Shown: positions 15,619-23,995 of the stretch, in pieces
Layout: each line of letters begins with the position of its first letter
Position numbering within the stretch: position 1 is the first letter of the stretch
Origin: an uncultured Prevotellaceae bacterium
GTDB lineage: Bacteria; Bacteroidota; Bacteroidia; Bacteroidales; Bacteroidaceae
Reading direction: 5' to 3'
DNA: 64,000 nt
Assembly (NCBI GenBank): GCA_947166305.1
Contig: CAMVDV010000010.1
Location: 1-64,000 of the forward strand
The notes under the pieces: generated by a model
What the model was told of the DNA's origin: nothing
The model's input: only the letters and a program-made list of their open reading frames with translations
The model's database searches: none
Made by a program: the position numbers and the translations under genes

Positions 15619-17976
15619 TCACCTGGACTCCATCTTGCTTTCCTCCATTTTCATCTCCACGGGTTCTTTTTTCAAGGGCTCTTTCTTCAAGTTGGCGTCG
15701 GACGAAGCATTGCGTCGGAGGGCATTCTCCCGAGCCCTTTCGCGCAGAGCAGACTGCGCCCGCTGCCGCTTTTCGTCGGCTTCCTCCTTGCGTTTGTCAG
15801 GTTCTTTCTTCTCGTCGGGCTCATCGCGGCGCATCGCATCCTTCTTCTCGTCGGCCAGCTTCTCGGGTCTGTCCGTCTCGGCAGGCACGTCGGGCTTTGG
15901 CTCCACTCCTTCCATGGGAGCCTCCTCGGGCTTTGCCGTGAGCGAATCGGGCACGGCCGTCGGCTCGGGCTTCGCTGGTTCGTCGAAGAGACGATACGTG
16001 GTGCGCAGCACCTTGAACTCGGTGCGACGGTTGAGCGAATGGCATATTTCCTGCTTCTCCTCGCTGTCCAGCGCCATGATGTAGGCTTCGGTCAGGGTGT
16101 CGCCTTCTGCGAGGAAATCGTAGGTGGCAGCAATTTTGCGCGTCACAATCTTGGGGCGCTTCTCGCCGTAACCCACGGGTGAGAGTCGAAGCGTGTCGAT
16201 GCCATGCTGGATGAGGTAGTTCACCACGCTCTCGGCACGTCGTTGCGAGAGCTTCTCGTTGTATTCGTCTGCCCCGCGGAAATCGCAATGCGCAGCCAGT
16301 TCGATGGTGACGTTGGGGTTCTCGTTGAGCAGAACCACCAGACTGTCGAGCGCCAGGCGGGAGCTGTCGAGCAGTTCGGCAGAGTCGAACTCGTAGAAGA
16401 TGTTGCGGATGAGAACAGGATTCTCGATGCTGGCAAGCGGAAACTGCAACACAAACTCCTGGCTCACGCTGCTGGTGTCAACGCTCAGTTCCTCCTTGTG
16501 GTTGAGATAACCCTTGCATGTGCCCAGGAAGACGTAGTTGACCTTAGGCTTCACCTCCTGTTCGAAACTGCCGTCGCCGCGCACGCTCAACTTGAGATAA
16601 GTGCCGTCGTCGCCCACCATATAGACCAATCCCTCGGGCAGTTCGTAGCCGTCTTTCTCGTAGACCCAGCCCTTCACGCTCTGCACGACCTCGGGATGTT
16701 CGAAGCGCATGATGTGGTCCCACCCGCGAGCGTCGCCGCGGTTTGTGGAGAAGTAGCCACGGTTGTGCAGGCCCTCGAAGGTCATGCCAAAGTCATCTCC
16801 GTTGGAATTCATGGGGTACTTGAGGTTCTCGAGCGTCCAAGTGCCCAGACTGTCCTGCACAGCCTTGATGATGTCAAGTCCGCCCATGCCCACATGTCCG
16901 TCGCTCGAGAAGTAGAAGTCGCCGTTGGGTCGGAAGGCGGGGAACATCTCGTCGCCCGGCGTGTTGATGGGGAAGCCCACATTCTCCACGCCTCCAAGGC
17001 CGTGGCTCGTCAGGGCGATGCGCCAGATGTCGAAGCCTCCCTGGCCTCCGGGCATGTCGCTCGTGAAGTAGAGCCACTCGCCGTCGGGCGACACGGCAGG
17101 ATGCGCATAGCTGGAGAGCGTGTCCTTGCTGATGGCTAAAAGCTGAGGCTTACTCCACGAGGCATCGCTGCGCGAACTGGTATAAATCTGTGCATAGCGC
17201 GGATAGTCGGCATCGAAGGTGCAGACGGTGAGGTACATCGTCTTGCCGTCGGGCGAGAAGCAGCACGTTCCCTCTTCATATTCGCTGTTGAGCTCGCCTT
17301 CGGGAGCCTCCACAGGTTCCCACTTTCCCTTGTCGTCCTTCTTTGTGAAGAAGATGTCGGCACTCTTGGTTCCCGTGATGCCACTGATTTCGTTGCCTTT
17401 GGCATCGTTGCGGGTGGACGTGAAATAGAGCATATCGCTCTCGTCGCCAAGCAGTGCGGGACAGAAATCGCTGCGGCGGCTCGTCAGGATTGGCTCCTTC
17501 TTGATGCTATAGAGCGAGAATGCATTCTTCCATTTCGGTGCAAGCTCGCATCCCTTCAAGCCGTTGAGAGCCAACGTGTCATCGGGAACTTTCTCGAGGA
17601 AGGCTTCGTAAGCCTTTGTCGCACTCTTGTAGTCGCCGTTCTTCTGGTGCAGTCGTCCGAGGTAGAGCAACGCCATCGAGTCGGGATAGCCATAGCGCAC
17701 GGCGTTCTGATATGCACCGATGGCCTTGGCCGTATAGTTGATGCGGCGGTAGCATTGCGCCATCTTCCAGGCGCGCTGACCGCGTTTGTCCTTCTCCTTT
17801 GGCGGCGTGCGCGAGTAGGCTTTCTTGTATTCGGCAGCCGCATCGAAGTATTCGCCGATGGCATAGAACTGGTCGCCCTTCTTGACGTGCGTTTCCGGAG
17901 TGCAGGCACCGACAAGCAAGACGAGCAGGAGAAACTGCAACAGAGGCTTCGCTATCTGACGGTTTGACGATTTCAC
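15619..17976 (-). CDS. PorE-like OmpA-family lipoprotein of type IX secretion
   Basis: 785 residues. Lipobox LVGAC (Cys25), TPR-like repeats (about 30-140: GDQFYAIGEYFDAAAEYKKAY and similar), a beta-propeller of PD40 type (about 165-430: FSPDGKTMYLT, VSPDGEWLYFTSD, RPNGDFYFSSDG), a short carboxypeptidase-regulatory-like domain and an OmpA C-terminal domain (about 515-640: NIFYEFDSAEL, LSQRRAESVVNYL, GYGEKRP) that binds peptidoglycan. This order is that of PorE, a periplasmic anchor of the type IX secretion system. A long charged tail rich in E, K, P and R follows (660-785). The gene is isolated from other por genes, as is common. Confidence 0.9.
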   Translation of the reverse strand: MKSSNRQIAKPLLQFLLLVLLVGACTPETHVKKGDQFYAIGEYFDAAAEYKKAYSRTPPKEKDKRGQRAWKMAQCYRRINYTAKAIGAYQNAVRYGYPDSMALLYLGRLHQKNGDYKSATKAYEAFLEKVPDDTLALNGLKGCELAPKWKNAFSLYSIKKEPILTSRRSDFCPALLGDESDMLYFTSTRNDAKGNEISGITGTKSADIFFTKKDDKGKWEPVEAPEGELNSEYEEGTCCFSPDGKTMYLTVCTFDADYPRYAQIYTSSRSDASWSKPQLLAISKDTLSSYAHPAVSPDGEWLYFTSDMPGGQGGFDIWRIALTSHGLGGVENVGFPINTPGDEMFPAFRPNGDFYFSSDGHVGMGGLDIIKAVQDSLGTWTLENLKYPMNSNGDDFGMTFEGLHNRGYFSTNRGDARGWDHIMRFEHPEVVQSVKGWVYEKDGYELPEGLVYMVGDDGTYLKLSVRGDGSFEQEVKPKVNYVFLGTCKGYLNHKEELSVDTSSVSQEFVLQFPLASIENPVLIRNIFYEFDSAELLDSSRLALDSLVVLLNENPNVTIELAAHCDFRGADEYNEKLSQRRAESVVNYLIQHGIDTLRLSPVGYGEKRPKIVTRKIAATYDFLAEGDTLTEAYIMALDSEEKQEICHSLNRRTEFKVLRTTYRLFDEPAKPEPTAVPDSLTAKPEEAPMEGVEPKPDVPAETDRPEKLADEKKDAMRRDEPDEKKEPDKRKEEADEKRQRAQSALRERARENALRRNASSDANLKKEPLKKEPVEMKMEESKMESR

Positions 17977-18120
17977 GATTTCACGATTTTACGAGTTGAC
18001 GAGCCCGCAAGTTGACGAGCCCGCAAGTTGGCGGGTTGACGAGTTGTTTTCCTTCTTCAATCAACTCGTTTGCTTGTTTACTCGTCAACTTGTTTACTTT
18101 TTAACTGTTTAACCTTTTAA
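17955..18120. repeat. Octamer and 16-bp repeats between topB and the PorE-like gene
   Basis: Starts with ACGATTTC octamers, then two copies of the 16-bp unit AGTTGACGAGCCCGCA (two octamers), then ACTTGTTT-like and TTTTAACC-like units. Fills almost the whole spacer; its first bases overlap the PorE-like signal-peptide codons. Confidence 0.75.
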
Positions 18121-18151
18121 CATTATATATATAACGTATGAAGGGGCGGTT

Positions 18152-20107
18152 TTATTGTTTTTTCTCCCGAAGAACAGCCAGGACGATGTCGGAAACCATC
18201 TGTTTGAGCTCGTCGAGGAACGTGTGGGCATCGTATTCGTGACGCTCTATCTGGCGCAATTTCTTCTCCCAACGTCCCGTCAGCTCTGCGCTCTTCAGGA
18301 GGTCGTAGTGTATGAGGTCGATGAGTTCGAAGCCCGTCGGAGTGGGATGGAGCGAGGAACGTTCGCGGCGAATATAGTTTCGGCGGATGAGCGTCTCGAT
18401 GATGGCAGCGCGAGTGCTCGGCCTGCCTATGCCGTTTTCCTTCATCGCGTCGCGCAACTCTTCGTCTTCCACAGTCTTTCCTGCCGTTTCCATCGCGCGG
18501 AGCAACGTGGCGTCGGTGTAGGGCTTTGGCGGCGTGGTCCACTTCTCGGCCAGTGACGGAACGTGAGGTCCGCTTTCGCCTTTCTCAAATACAGGCAACA
18601 AGCCTTGCTCGCTCTCCTCTTCGTTCGTCTCGACCTTCTTCTTGAAAACAACTTTCCACCCTTCCTCTGTGATGACTTTTCCCGTGGTGCGGAAGAGGAT
18701 AACAGCCCCTTCCCCACCCTCCTTTAAGGGAAGGGAGTTCTCTCCCATTAAGGGAGAGTCAGAGAGGGTCTTACCGATGACGGTGGTCGTCTCGAACTTG
18801 CAGTCGTCGTAAAACGCGGCGATGAACGCCCGAGCCACAAGGTCGAACACCTTCTGCTCCAGCTCCGTGAGCCCTTGGGGAATGGTTCCCGTGGGGATGA
18901 TGGCATGGTGGTCGGTCACCTTCGAGTTGTCGAACACCTTTTTTGACTTCCTGAGTGGCTTGCCGCCGCCAAGAGGCCGGATGAGCTCCGCGTAGGGAGC
19001 CACGCCTGCAAACTTGGTCTGATAGAGCCCGTTCATTGTCTGCGGACACTTCGCATAGACGTCGTCGGGCAGATAAGTCGTGTCCACACGCGGATAGGTC
19101 GTCACCTTCTTCTCGTAGAGACTCTGTATGATGGAGAGCGTCTGCTCGGCCGAGAGGCCCAGCTTCTTGTTGCAGTCCACCTGAAGTCCCGTCAGGTCGT
19201 AGAGCCTCGGCGGGGCTTCCGTGCCTTTCTTCTTCTCGACGGAGACGACCGTGAAAGGTTTGTCCTGGATGCTCTCGATGATGGCTTTGCCTTCGGCTTC
19301 GGTGGCGAACTCCATCGGCTTGTAGATGGTGCCCTTGGGCTTCTGCTTCTTTCCCTTCTCGGCTGCTGCTGCCACGGCTGCCGCATCCTCGGCCTCGGCC
19401 TCTTCGTCCCTTTCGATGGCGTTGAACTTCGTCTCTCTGTAGAGCGTGGACAGCACCCACGACTGCCGAGGGACAAAGTTATCTATCTCCCTCTGACGTG
19501 CCACGACGAGCGCAAGCGTGGGTGTCTGCACCCTCCCGACGCTGAGAACCTGGCGCTTGCCTGCGGCAAACTTCTGCGTGTACAAGCGTGTGGCATTCAT
19601 GCCTAAAAGCCAGTCGCCGATGGCTCGCATGAGTCCCGCTTCGTAGAGGCCTTGGTATGCACTCTGGTCTTTCAGCGTCTGGAAGCCTTCCTTGATGGCC
19701 TCTTCCGTCAGGCTGTTCACCCACAGTCGCTTCACCGGGCACTTGGCTCCGGCCTTCTGCATCACCCATCTCTGTATGAGTTCGCCTTCCTGTCCGGCAT
19801 CGCCGCAGTTGATGATTTCGTCGGCCTTCTGCATGAGTCCCTCGATGATGTGGAACTGCTTCTCGATACCTTTGTCCTGCTTGAGCTTTATGCCAAAGCG
19901 AGGCGGAATCATGGGCAGGGCACTGAGGCTCCAGCTCCGCCACATCGGAGTGTAATCTTGCGGTTCCTTCAGCTCGCAAAGGTGGCCGAAAGTCCACGTC
20001 ACTTGGTAGCCATTGCCCTCCAAGTAACCGTCGTGCTGGCTCTTTGCCCCAAGCACATTAGCAATCTCACGGGCCACCGAAGGCTTCTCGGCAATACAAA
20101 CAACCAT
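18152..20107 (-). CDS. topB: DNA topoisomerase III
   Basis: 651-residue type IA topoisomerase that relaxes and decatenates DNA by cutting one strand. TOPRIM domain at the N terminus (CIAEKPSVAREIANVLG; GDAGQEGE acidic motif near 105), followed by the toroidal part with the catalytic Tyr338 in TTYPRVD, then GIGRPSTRA and SLHPTPTGFEL near the C terminus. Short for the family: the C-terminal zinc-finger region is absent, as in many Bacteroidetes TopB proteins. A 23-residue insert near residue 450 (SDSPLMGENSLPLKEGGEG) comes from palindromic spacer-type DNA. A promoter lies about 250 bp upstream. Confidence 0.95.
   Translation of the reverse strand: MVVCIAEKPSVAREIANVLGAKSQHDGYLEGNGYQVTWTFGHLCELKEPQDYTPMWRSWSLSALPMIPPRFGIKLKQDKGIEKQFHIIEGLMQKADEIINCGDAGQEGELIQRWVMQKAGAKCPVKRLWVNSLTEEAIKEGFQTLKDQSAYQGLYEAGLMRAIGDWLLGMNATRLYTQKFAAGKRQVLSVGRVQTPTLALVVARQREIDNFVPRQSWVLSTLYRETKFNAIERDEEAEAEDAAAVAAAAEKGKKQKPKGTIYKPMEFATEAEGKAIIESIQDKPFTVVSVEKKKGTEAPPRLYDLTGLQVDCNKKLGLSAEQTLSIIQSLYEKKVTTYPRVDTTYLPDDVYAKCPQTMNGLYQTKFAGVAPYAELIRPLGGGKPLRKSKKVFDNSKVTDHHAIIPTGTIPQGLTELEQKVFDLVARAFIAAFYDDCKFETTTVIGKTLSDSPLMGENSLPLKEGGEGAVILFRTTGKVITEEGWKVVFKKKVETNEEESEQGLLPVFEKGESGPHVPSLAEKWTTPPKPYTDATLLRAMETAGKTVEDEELRDAMKENGIGRPSTRAAIIETLIRRNYIRRERSSLHPTPTGFELIDLIHYDLLKSAELTGRWEKKLRQIERHEYDAHTFLDELKQMVSDIVLAVLREKKQ
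18704..18771 (-). repeat. Palindromic element inserted in frame in topB
   Basis: Two short palindromes, CCCTCCTTTAAGGGAAGGG and TCTCCCATTAAGGGAGA, in tandem. They resemble the CCCCTAAAGGGG spacer hairpins at 10377, 23707 and 26139, but lie within an open reading frame, between the IGKT and FRTTGKV blocks. Confidence 0.65.
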
Positions 20108-20331
20108 GTTATTTACGATTTGACAATTTACGATTTATGTACAATTTGTTTTATTTACTATTTAACGATTTACGATTTACAATTTATGTACAATTTAACT
20201 ATTTAGTCATTTACAGGGCGGTAGCAAATTCTTCACTTTTCACTCTTCTTTATCACCTTTTAACTTTTTAACCTTTTAACCTTTTTAACCTTTTAACCTT
20301 TTAACCTTTTAACCTTTTAACCTTTTAAGGG
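20108..20331. repeat. A/T octamer arrays in the topB leader
   Basis: ATTTACGA/TTTGACAA-type units to about 20210, then TTTTAACC units (20257-20331). They lie between the topB promoter box at 20356 and its start codon, so they would be transcribed as 5' leader. Confidence 0.75.
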
Positions 20332-20355
20332 GGGGCTTGTGGGTGTTCCTGTTTG

Positions 20356-20363
20356 CAAAGGTA
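20356..20363 (-). promoter_or_regulatory. -7 box for topB
   Basis: Minus-strand TACCTTTG with flanking GTCG and CAAAC, the standard context; about 250 bp from the topB start. Confidence 0.6.
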
Positions 20364-20401
20364 CGACAATTCATCGAAACTGCAAAACAAAGTAAAAGAA
20401 A

Positions 20402-20429
20402 AGCCGTCGGGGAGCTGTCCCCGACGGCT
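20402..20429 (-). terminator. Intrinsic terminator after the TlpA-like gene
   Basis: Perfect 12-bp stem AGCCGTCGGGGA with a GCTG loop, followed on the minus strand by a U-rich stretch. It ends the transcript coming from 20613-21215, placing array D inside that transcript's 3' tail. Confidence 0.85.
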
Positions 20430-20463
20430 GATTAGGCAACGGAAAGCATCACGCGCTCACGCT

Positions 20464-20595
20464 ATCCGCCAGTAATTGACGATTTACTAACGAGTAAGAG
20501 GCGATTTACTAACGAGTAATTGGCGATTTACTAACGAGTAATTGGCGATTTACTAACGAGTAATTGGCAAACTACTCACGTGTCGTTGGAGGACT
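20464..20595. repeat. Array D: exact 22-bp tandem repeats (ACTAACGAGTAATTGG)
   Basis: Unit anchors at 20486, 20508, 20530, 20552 and 20574, all 22 bp apart, plus a degenerate unit before. Units share ACTAACGAGTAATTGG then CGATTT. Lies in the 3' region of the TlpA-like gene, before its terminator. Confidence 0.92.
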
Positions 20596-20612
20596 TCACA
20601 GCAAGGCTTGTT

Positions 20613-21215
20613 TTACTCTTCGAAGATTTCGGCCAGCTTCGCCTGCAATTGCTGCCGTTCGTCATCGACAAACCCATGCTTTTCGTAAGGGGAGAAGATG
20701 ACTTGTCCGTCGGGGGCGAGCAGGACAAACGTGGGGAAGTATTCTATGGCATACAAGTCTGTAGCTGAGGTGTGACCTTCCCAGGAAGCAGTCGTTTCGC
20801 GCAGCATGGGCCAGGGACACGCGTGCTGACTGAGCGCATAACGCCAGGCATCGGGGTTCTTGTCGTGTGAGATGCCGATGATAAGCAGGCCTCGGTCGTG
20901 ATACTTCTCGTGCAACTCCATCAACATGGGGAAAGAGCGGATGCAACTGCCACACCACGATGCCCAGAAGTCGAGCAGGACATACTGCCCCTTGCCTGCA
21001 TATTCGGACAGACGATGCACGGTACTGTCGGGCAACTCGGCCTCGAAATCGATGAACGGCTTGCCGATGACGGTCAGCTGCGGCTTGGGCTTAAAGTTGA
21101 GTTCCCGCCATTTCTGGCCGACCTTGTCCCATGCAAATATAGAGATAACAGCAAGCACCAGAATGAGCAGCGTGTAGAGAATGACCTTCACAATCTTTTT
21201 GAGAATCCGCTTCAT
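20613..21215 (-). CDS. Membrane-anchored TlpA-like thiol-disulfide protein
   Basis: 200 residues. A basic N terminus and one hydrophobic helix (about 10-29, VILYTLLILVLAVISIFAW) anchor it in the inner membrane with the thioredoxin domain in the periplasm. Redox motif WCGSC at 87-91. The remaining thioredoxin features (LSEYAGKGQYVLLDFWAS; YFPTFVLLAPDG with the cis-Pro) are present. Unlike its three neighbours it lacks a DUF4369 domain. Last gene of a leftward run of four thioredoxin-fold genes. Likely a reductase for periplasmic disulfides; partner unknown. Confidence 0.9.
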   Translation of the reverse strand: MKRILKKIVKVILYTLLILVLAVISIFAWDKVGQKWRELNFKPKPQLTVIGKPFIDFEAELPDSTVHRLSEYAGKGQYVLLDFWASWCGSCIRSFPMLMELHEKYHDRGLLIIGISHDKNPDAWRYALSQHACPWPMLRETTASWEGHTSATDLYAIEYFPTFVLLAPDGQVIFSPYEKHGFVDDERQQLQAKLAEIFEE

Positions 21216-21225
21216 ATTTTACCTT

Positions 21226-21379
21226 ATATTTTCATTGGAGTTAGAGGAAGATAGAGGAAGATATGTGGCTTCGCCACGAAGATAGAGGACAATAGCTCTG
21301 GCACCTGGTTGTATTGTCTTTTATCTTCTTCTATCTTCACTTATCTTCTTTTATCTTCTATTATAATATAGTGCCGCTT
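21226..21379. repeat. Duplicated spacer, copy 1
   Basis: About 150 bp nearly identical to 22447-22601: GGAGTTAGAGGAAGATAGAG, a GTGGCTTCGCCAC hairpin, CTCTGGCACCTGGTTGTAT, then four 10-bp units of TATCTTCTTC type, ending with TATAGTGCC. The similarity goes on into the 3' ends of the adjoining genes. Confidence 0.9.
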
Positions 21380-22432
21380 TCACTCCCCGAAGATTTCGGT
21401 GAGTTTCTCTTCAAGCATATAGTCGCGAAGGTCGATGTCGATAATGTTGCCCTCGTCGTCGAGAAGGATATTGGCAGGGATGCCCTTGATGTCGTAAGTC
21501 TTCGCGCCAAGACTGTTCCATCCTGCCAAGTCGCTCAGATGCACCCACGGCATCTTCATCGTATTGATGGCACGAAGCCAAGCTTCCTTGTTCGTGTCGA
21601 ACGAGATGGCGACGATGTCGAGTCCCTTTGCGTGATACTTCTCGTAGCAGGCAGTCACGTTAGGCATCTCGGCACGACAAGGTCCGCACCATGATGCCCA
21701 AAAGTCGATGAGCACATACCGGCCTTTGCCGCACCATTCACTCAGGCGGCGCTCACGGCCTGTGGTGTCGTTCATGGCGATGTCCGTGAATTTGTTCCCG
21801 ATGGCACGCGCCGTCTGGCTTTGACGCTCTTTTTGATACTCTTCTTGCATTTGGGATATGTGTGCCTTCGCTTCCTGCATGGCAGGATGGTTCTCGTATG
21901 GTACACCTGGACGGAATATCTTTTGCAGTTCAGGGTACGTCAGCGCTTTATACATCCCCATCGGGAAGAACACGACGGGCAGCATCGAGTCGGTATTGTC
22001 CAATACAGCTTTGCGCATCTGCTGAACTGCTGCCAGCACGTTGTCGCTCTTCATCGAAGCGATCAGTTCTTTCCAGGTGGCGTTCATTGCCTCGGAAGCC
22101 TTCGAACCTTTGACGGTGCCTGTGGTCAAGTCAATTTCCGTAGGAATGCTGTCTGCCATAACCGTTATGAAGTCATCCTTCTTGTCCTGCTTTTCCATTA
22201 CGTCGGAGATAAAGGAAAGCGTATAGACATCAGCTGGCAGTTCTTTTATGTATTCCCATTTGCCGTCCCTGACGCTGACGCTGTCTGCGCCGCCGCTGCC
22301 ATCCATATTCTTACAAATACCGATGTATTTCGCATCTGGCTCACAGATACCATGAATGTTGACTTTCGTCTGTGCCTGACTTGCCACGCTGACGAAAGCA
22401 AGCAAGATAGTGAAGATTGTTCCCTTGTTCAT
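21380..22432 (-). CDS. DUF4369-TlpA thiol-disulfide oxidoreductase
   Basis: 350 residues. Signal peptide (MNKGTIFTILLAFVSVASQA), N-terminal DUF4369 beta domain (about 24-130), a helical linker and a C-terminal thioredoxin domain with WCGPC (DFWASWCGPCRAEMPN) and GIPANILLDDEGNI carrying the cis-Pro. Periplasmic. Proteins with this layout are abundant in Bacteroidetes and are thought to reduce disulfides, often beside transport or protease genes. Paralogue of the next two genes; its signal peptide and flanking spacer are shared with theirs, pointing to tandem duplication. Confidence 0.9.
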   Translation of the reverse strand: MNKGTIFTILLAFVSVASQAQTKVNIHGICEPDAKYIGICKNMDGSGGADSVSVRDGKWEYIKELPADVYTLSFISDVMEKQDKKDDFITVMADSIPTEIDLTTGTVKGSKASEAMNATWKELIASMKSDNVLAAVQQMRKAVLDNTDSMLPVVFFPMGMYKALTYPELQKIFRPGVPYENHPAMQEAKAHISQMQEEYQKERQSQTARAIGNKFTDIAMNDTTGRERRLSEWCGKGRYVLIDFWASWCGPCRAEMPNVTACYEKYHAKGLDIVAISFDTNKEAWLRAINTMKMPWVHLSDLAGWNSLGAKTYDIKGIPANILLDDEGNIIDIDLRDYMLEEKLTEIFGE

Positions 22433-22446
22433 GTTCTTTATACTTT

Positions 22447-22601
22447 ATATTTTCTTTTGGAGTTAGAGGAAGATAGAGGAAGATATGTGGCTTCGCCACG
22501 AAGATAGAGGACAATAGCTCTGGCACCTGGTTGTATCGTCTTTTATCTTCTTCTATCTTCACTTATCTTCTTTTATCTTCTATTATTATATAGTGCCACT
22601 T
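22447..22601. repeat. Duplicated spacer, copy 2
   Basis: Second copy of the spacer at 21226-21379, with only a few base differences. Carries the same GTGGCTTCGCCAC hairpin and 10-bp TATCTTCTTC array. No promoter box is evident in it. Confidence 0.9.
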
Positions 22602-23651
22602 TCACTCCCCGAAGATTTTCGCCAAAGTCTTTTCAATACCATCGCCGCGCAAGCCTCGCTTGAGGATGGTGCCATCGGGGGCGAAGAGGATGATGTGGGG
22701 AATGCCTTTGATGCCATAGAGGTCTGTGGCGACCTCCTGCGAGTTGATGATTTGCGGATAGGGAATCTTATCTTCCTCGATAGCTTTCAGCGTAGCTTCG
22801 GGCTTGTCCCATGCCGCAATGCCGAGAACTTGCAGGCCTCGGTCTTTATACTTGTTGTAAGCGGCAATGAGGTTGGGAATCTCGGCACGACACGGACCGC
22901 ACCAGGATGCCCAGAAGTCAACAAGCACATACTGTCCCTTGCCCACATAGTCGCTGAGGCGAGTCGTCTTACCCTCGTAGTCCACAGTGAAGTCCACGAA
23001 CATACTGCCGACGCTGGTCATGGGTTGTGCTTTCAGTTTGTCGTATGTCCGTCTCAAATCGTCAGAGAGATAAGGTGTCTTGCTGATGTATTCGCCATTG
23101 TCGCGCATCATCTTGTCATAAAGTTCAATCCATCGGGCGGCATCCAAATACCTGCGTCCTTCGTTGACAAGGAGGATAATGCCATAGACATCACCCGTGT
23201 GACGAGAGATAACATCATAAACGACTGCCGCCTCATCCTCCGTCTCGTCCATACGCCGGTTGAAAGCGGCTATTTCGTTGCTGATGGGTGTGCCGCTCTG
23301 CTGCAACCAGTTTCCTTTCAGTCCTTCCACCCGAGTAGTTCCCTTGTCAATGAACAACCAGCTCAACGACAATTTGCTTGCCGTATATGGCACAGAGTCT
23401 GTCTGCACGAGGATAGTCGTCGTATCCTTTAGGTTGCACAATGTCATTTCTGGCAAGTCACCCTCTTTCGGCGTGATGTTGCCGTTCACAACTTCAATAG
23501 TGTCGATGTACTGCGCCTTCAGTATATCCACCATATACATGATGCCCGTGAACTCAGGATGCCCGATGTTACCCTCAAGACGGTAATGTATTTGTGCTTG
23601 CCCCGCTAGACAGACGAGAGCAAGCAGGATGGCGATGATTGTCCTGTTCAT
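22602..23651 (-). CDS. DUF4369-TlpA thiol-disulfide oxidoreductase
   Basis: 349 residues. Signal peptide (MNRTIIAILLALVCLAGQAQ), DUF4369 domain (GNIGHPEFTGIMYMVD and on), linker, and thioredoxin domain with WCGPC in VDFWASWCGPCRAEIPN, then KGIPHIILFAPDG. Periplasmic redox protein. The C-terminal tail (GTILKRGLRGDGIEKTLAK) is almost the same as in the 329-residue neighbour, a sign of recent duplication or gene conversion. It has its own promoter box at 23757-23764. Confidence 0.9.
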   Translation of the reverse strand: MNRTIIAILLALVCLAGQAQIHYRLEGNIGHPEFTGIMYMVDILKAQYIDTIEVVNGNITPKEGDLPEMTLCNLKDTTTILVQTDSVPYTASKLSLSWLFIDKGTTRVEGLKGNWLQQSGTPISNEIAAFNRRMDETEDEAAVVYDVISRHTGDVYGIILLVNEGRRYLDAARWIELYDKMMRDNGEYISKTPYLSDDLRRTYDKLKAQPMTSVGSMFVDFTVDYEGKTTRLSDYVGKGQYVLVDFWASWCGPCRAEIPNLIAAYNKYKDRGLQVLGIAAWDKPEATLKAIEEDKIPYPQIINSQEVATDLYGIKGIPHIILFAPDGTILKRGLRGDGIEKTLAKIFGE

Positions 23652-23706
23652 GACTTTATACCTTATATATTATTATATATTATGTATTAGTATTACATTC
23701 TTCATT

Positions 23707-23740
23707 CCCCCCTAAAGGGGGTTAGGGGGTTAGGGGGTCC
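23707..23740. repeat. CCCCCTAAAGGGGG hairpin with GGGGGTTA extension
   Basis: CCCCCCTAAAGGGGG followed by two TTAGGGGG units. Same family as 10377-10443 and 26139-26162; between genes of the same strand, so it may reduce read-through. Confidence 0.7.
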
Positions 23741-23756
23741 ATTCCCTTTTCTGCTG

Positions 23757-23764
23757 CAAAGGTA
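23757..23764 (-). promoter_or_regulatory. -7 box for the middle TlpA gene
   Basis: Minus-strand TACCTTTG in the usual GCAAAGGTACGG context, 106 bp upstream of the start at 23651. Confidence 0.6.
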
Positions 23765-23773
23765 CGGCAATTC

Positions 23774-23816
23774 TTAGTTCATAGTTCATAATTCATAGTT
23801 CATAGTTGTGCTTTGT
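23774..23816. repeat. 7-bp tandem array (AGTTCAT)
   Basis: Five to six CATAGTT/CATAATT units with a 7-bp period. The rest of the 23652-23995 spacer holds the promoter, the hairpin above and no gene. Confidence 0.8.
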
Positions 23817-23995
23817 CCAAACTTTAGGCACACTTGTGTCCAATTCTTAGACACTTCGGGGCTATTGTGCTCTTGCTTTGCGAAGAATAAATAAACAAAA
23901 ATGCCTCTCCAGACTATGAAAGGCAGAATACTTACATCTGTTAGAAACACAAATTATCCGAAAGTTATTCCTTATTATTATATATAGTGCCGCTT

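Noticed and set aside
16204..17139. 311-residue plus-strand frame over the PorE-like gene
   Set aside because: Shadow frame; no domain, opposite a full OmpA/propeller protein.
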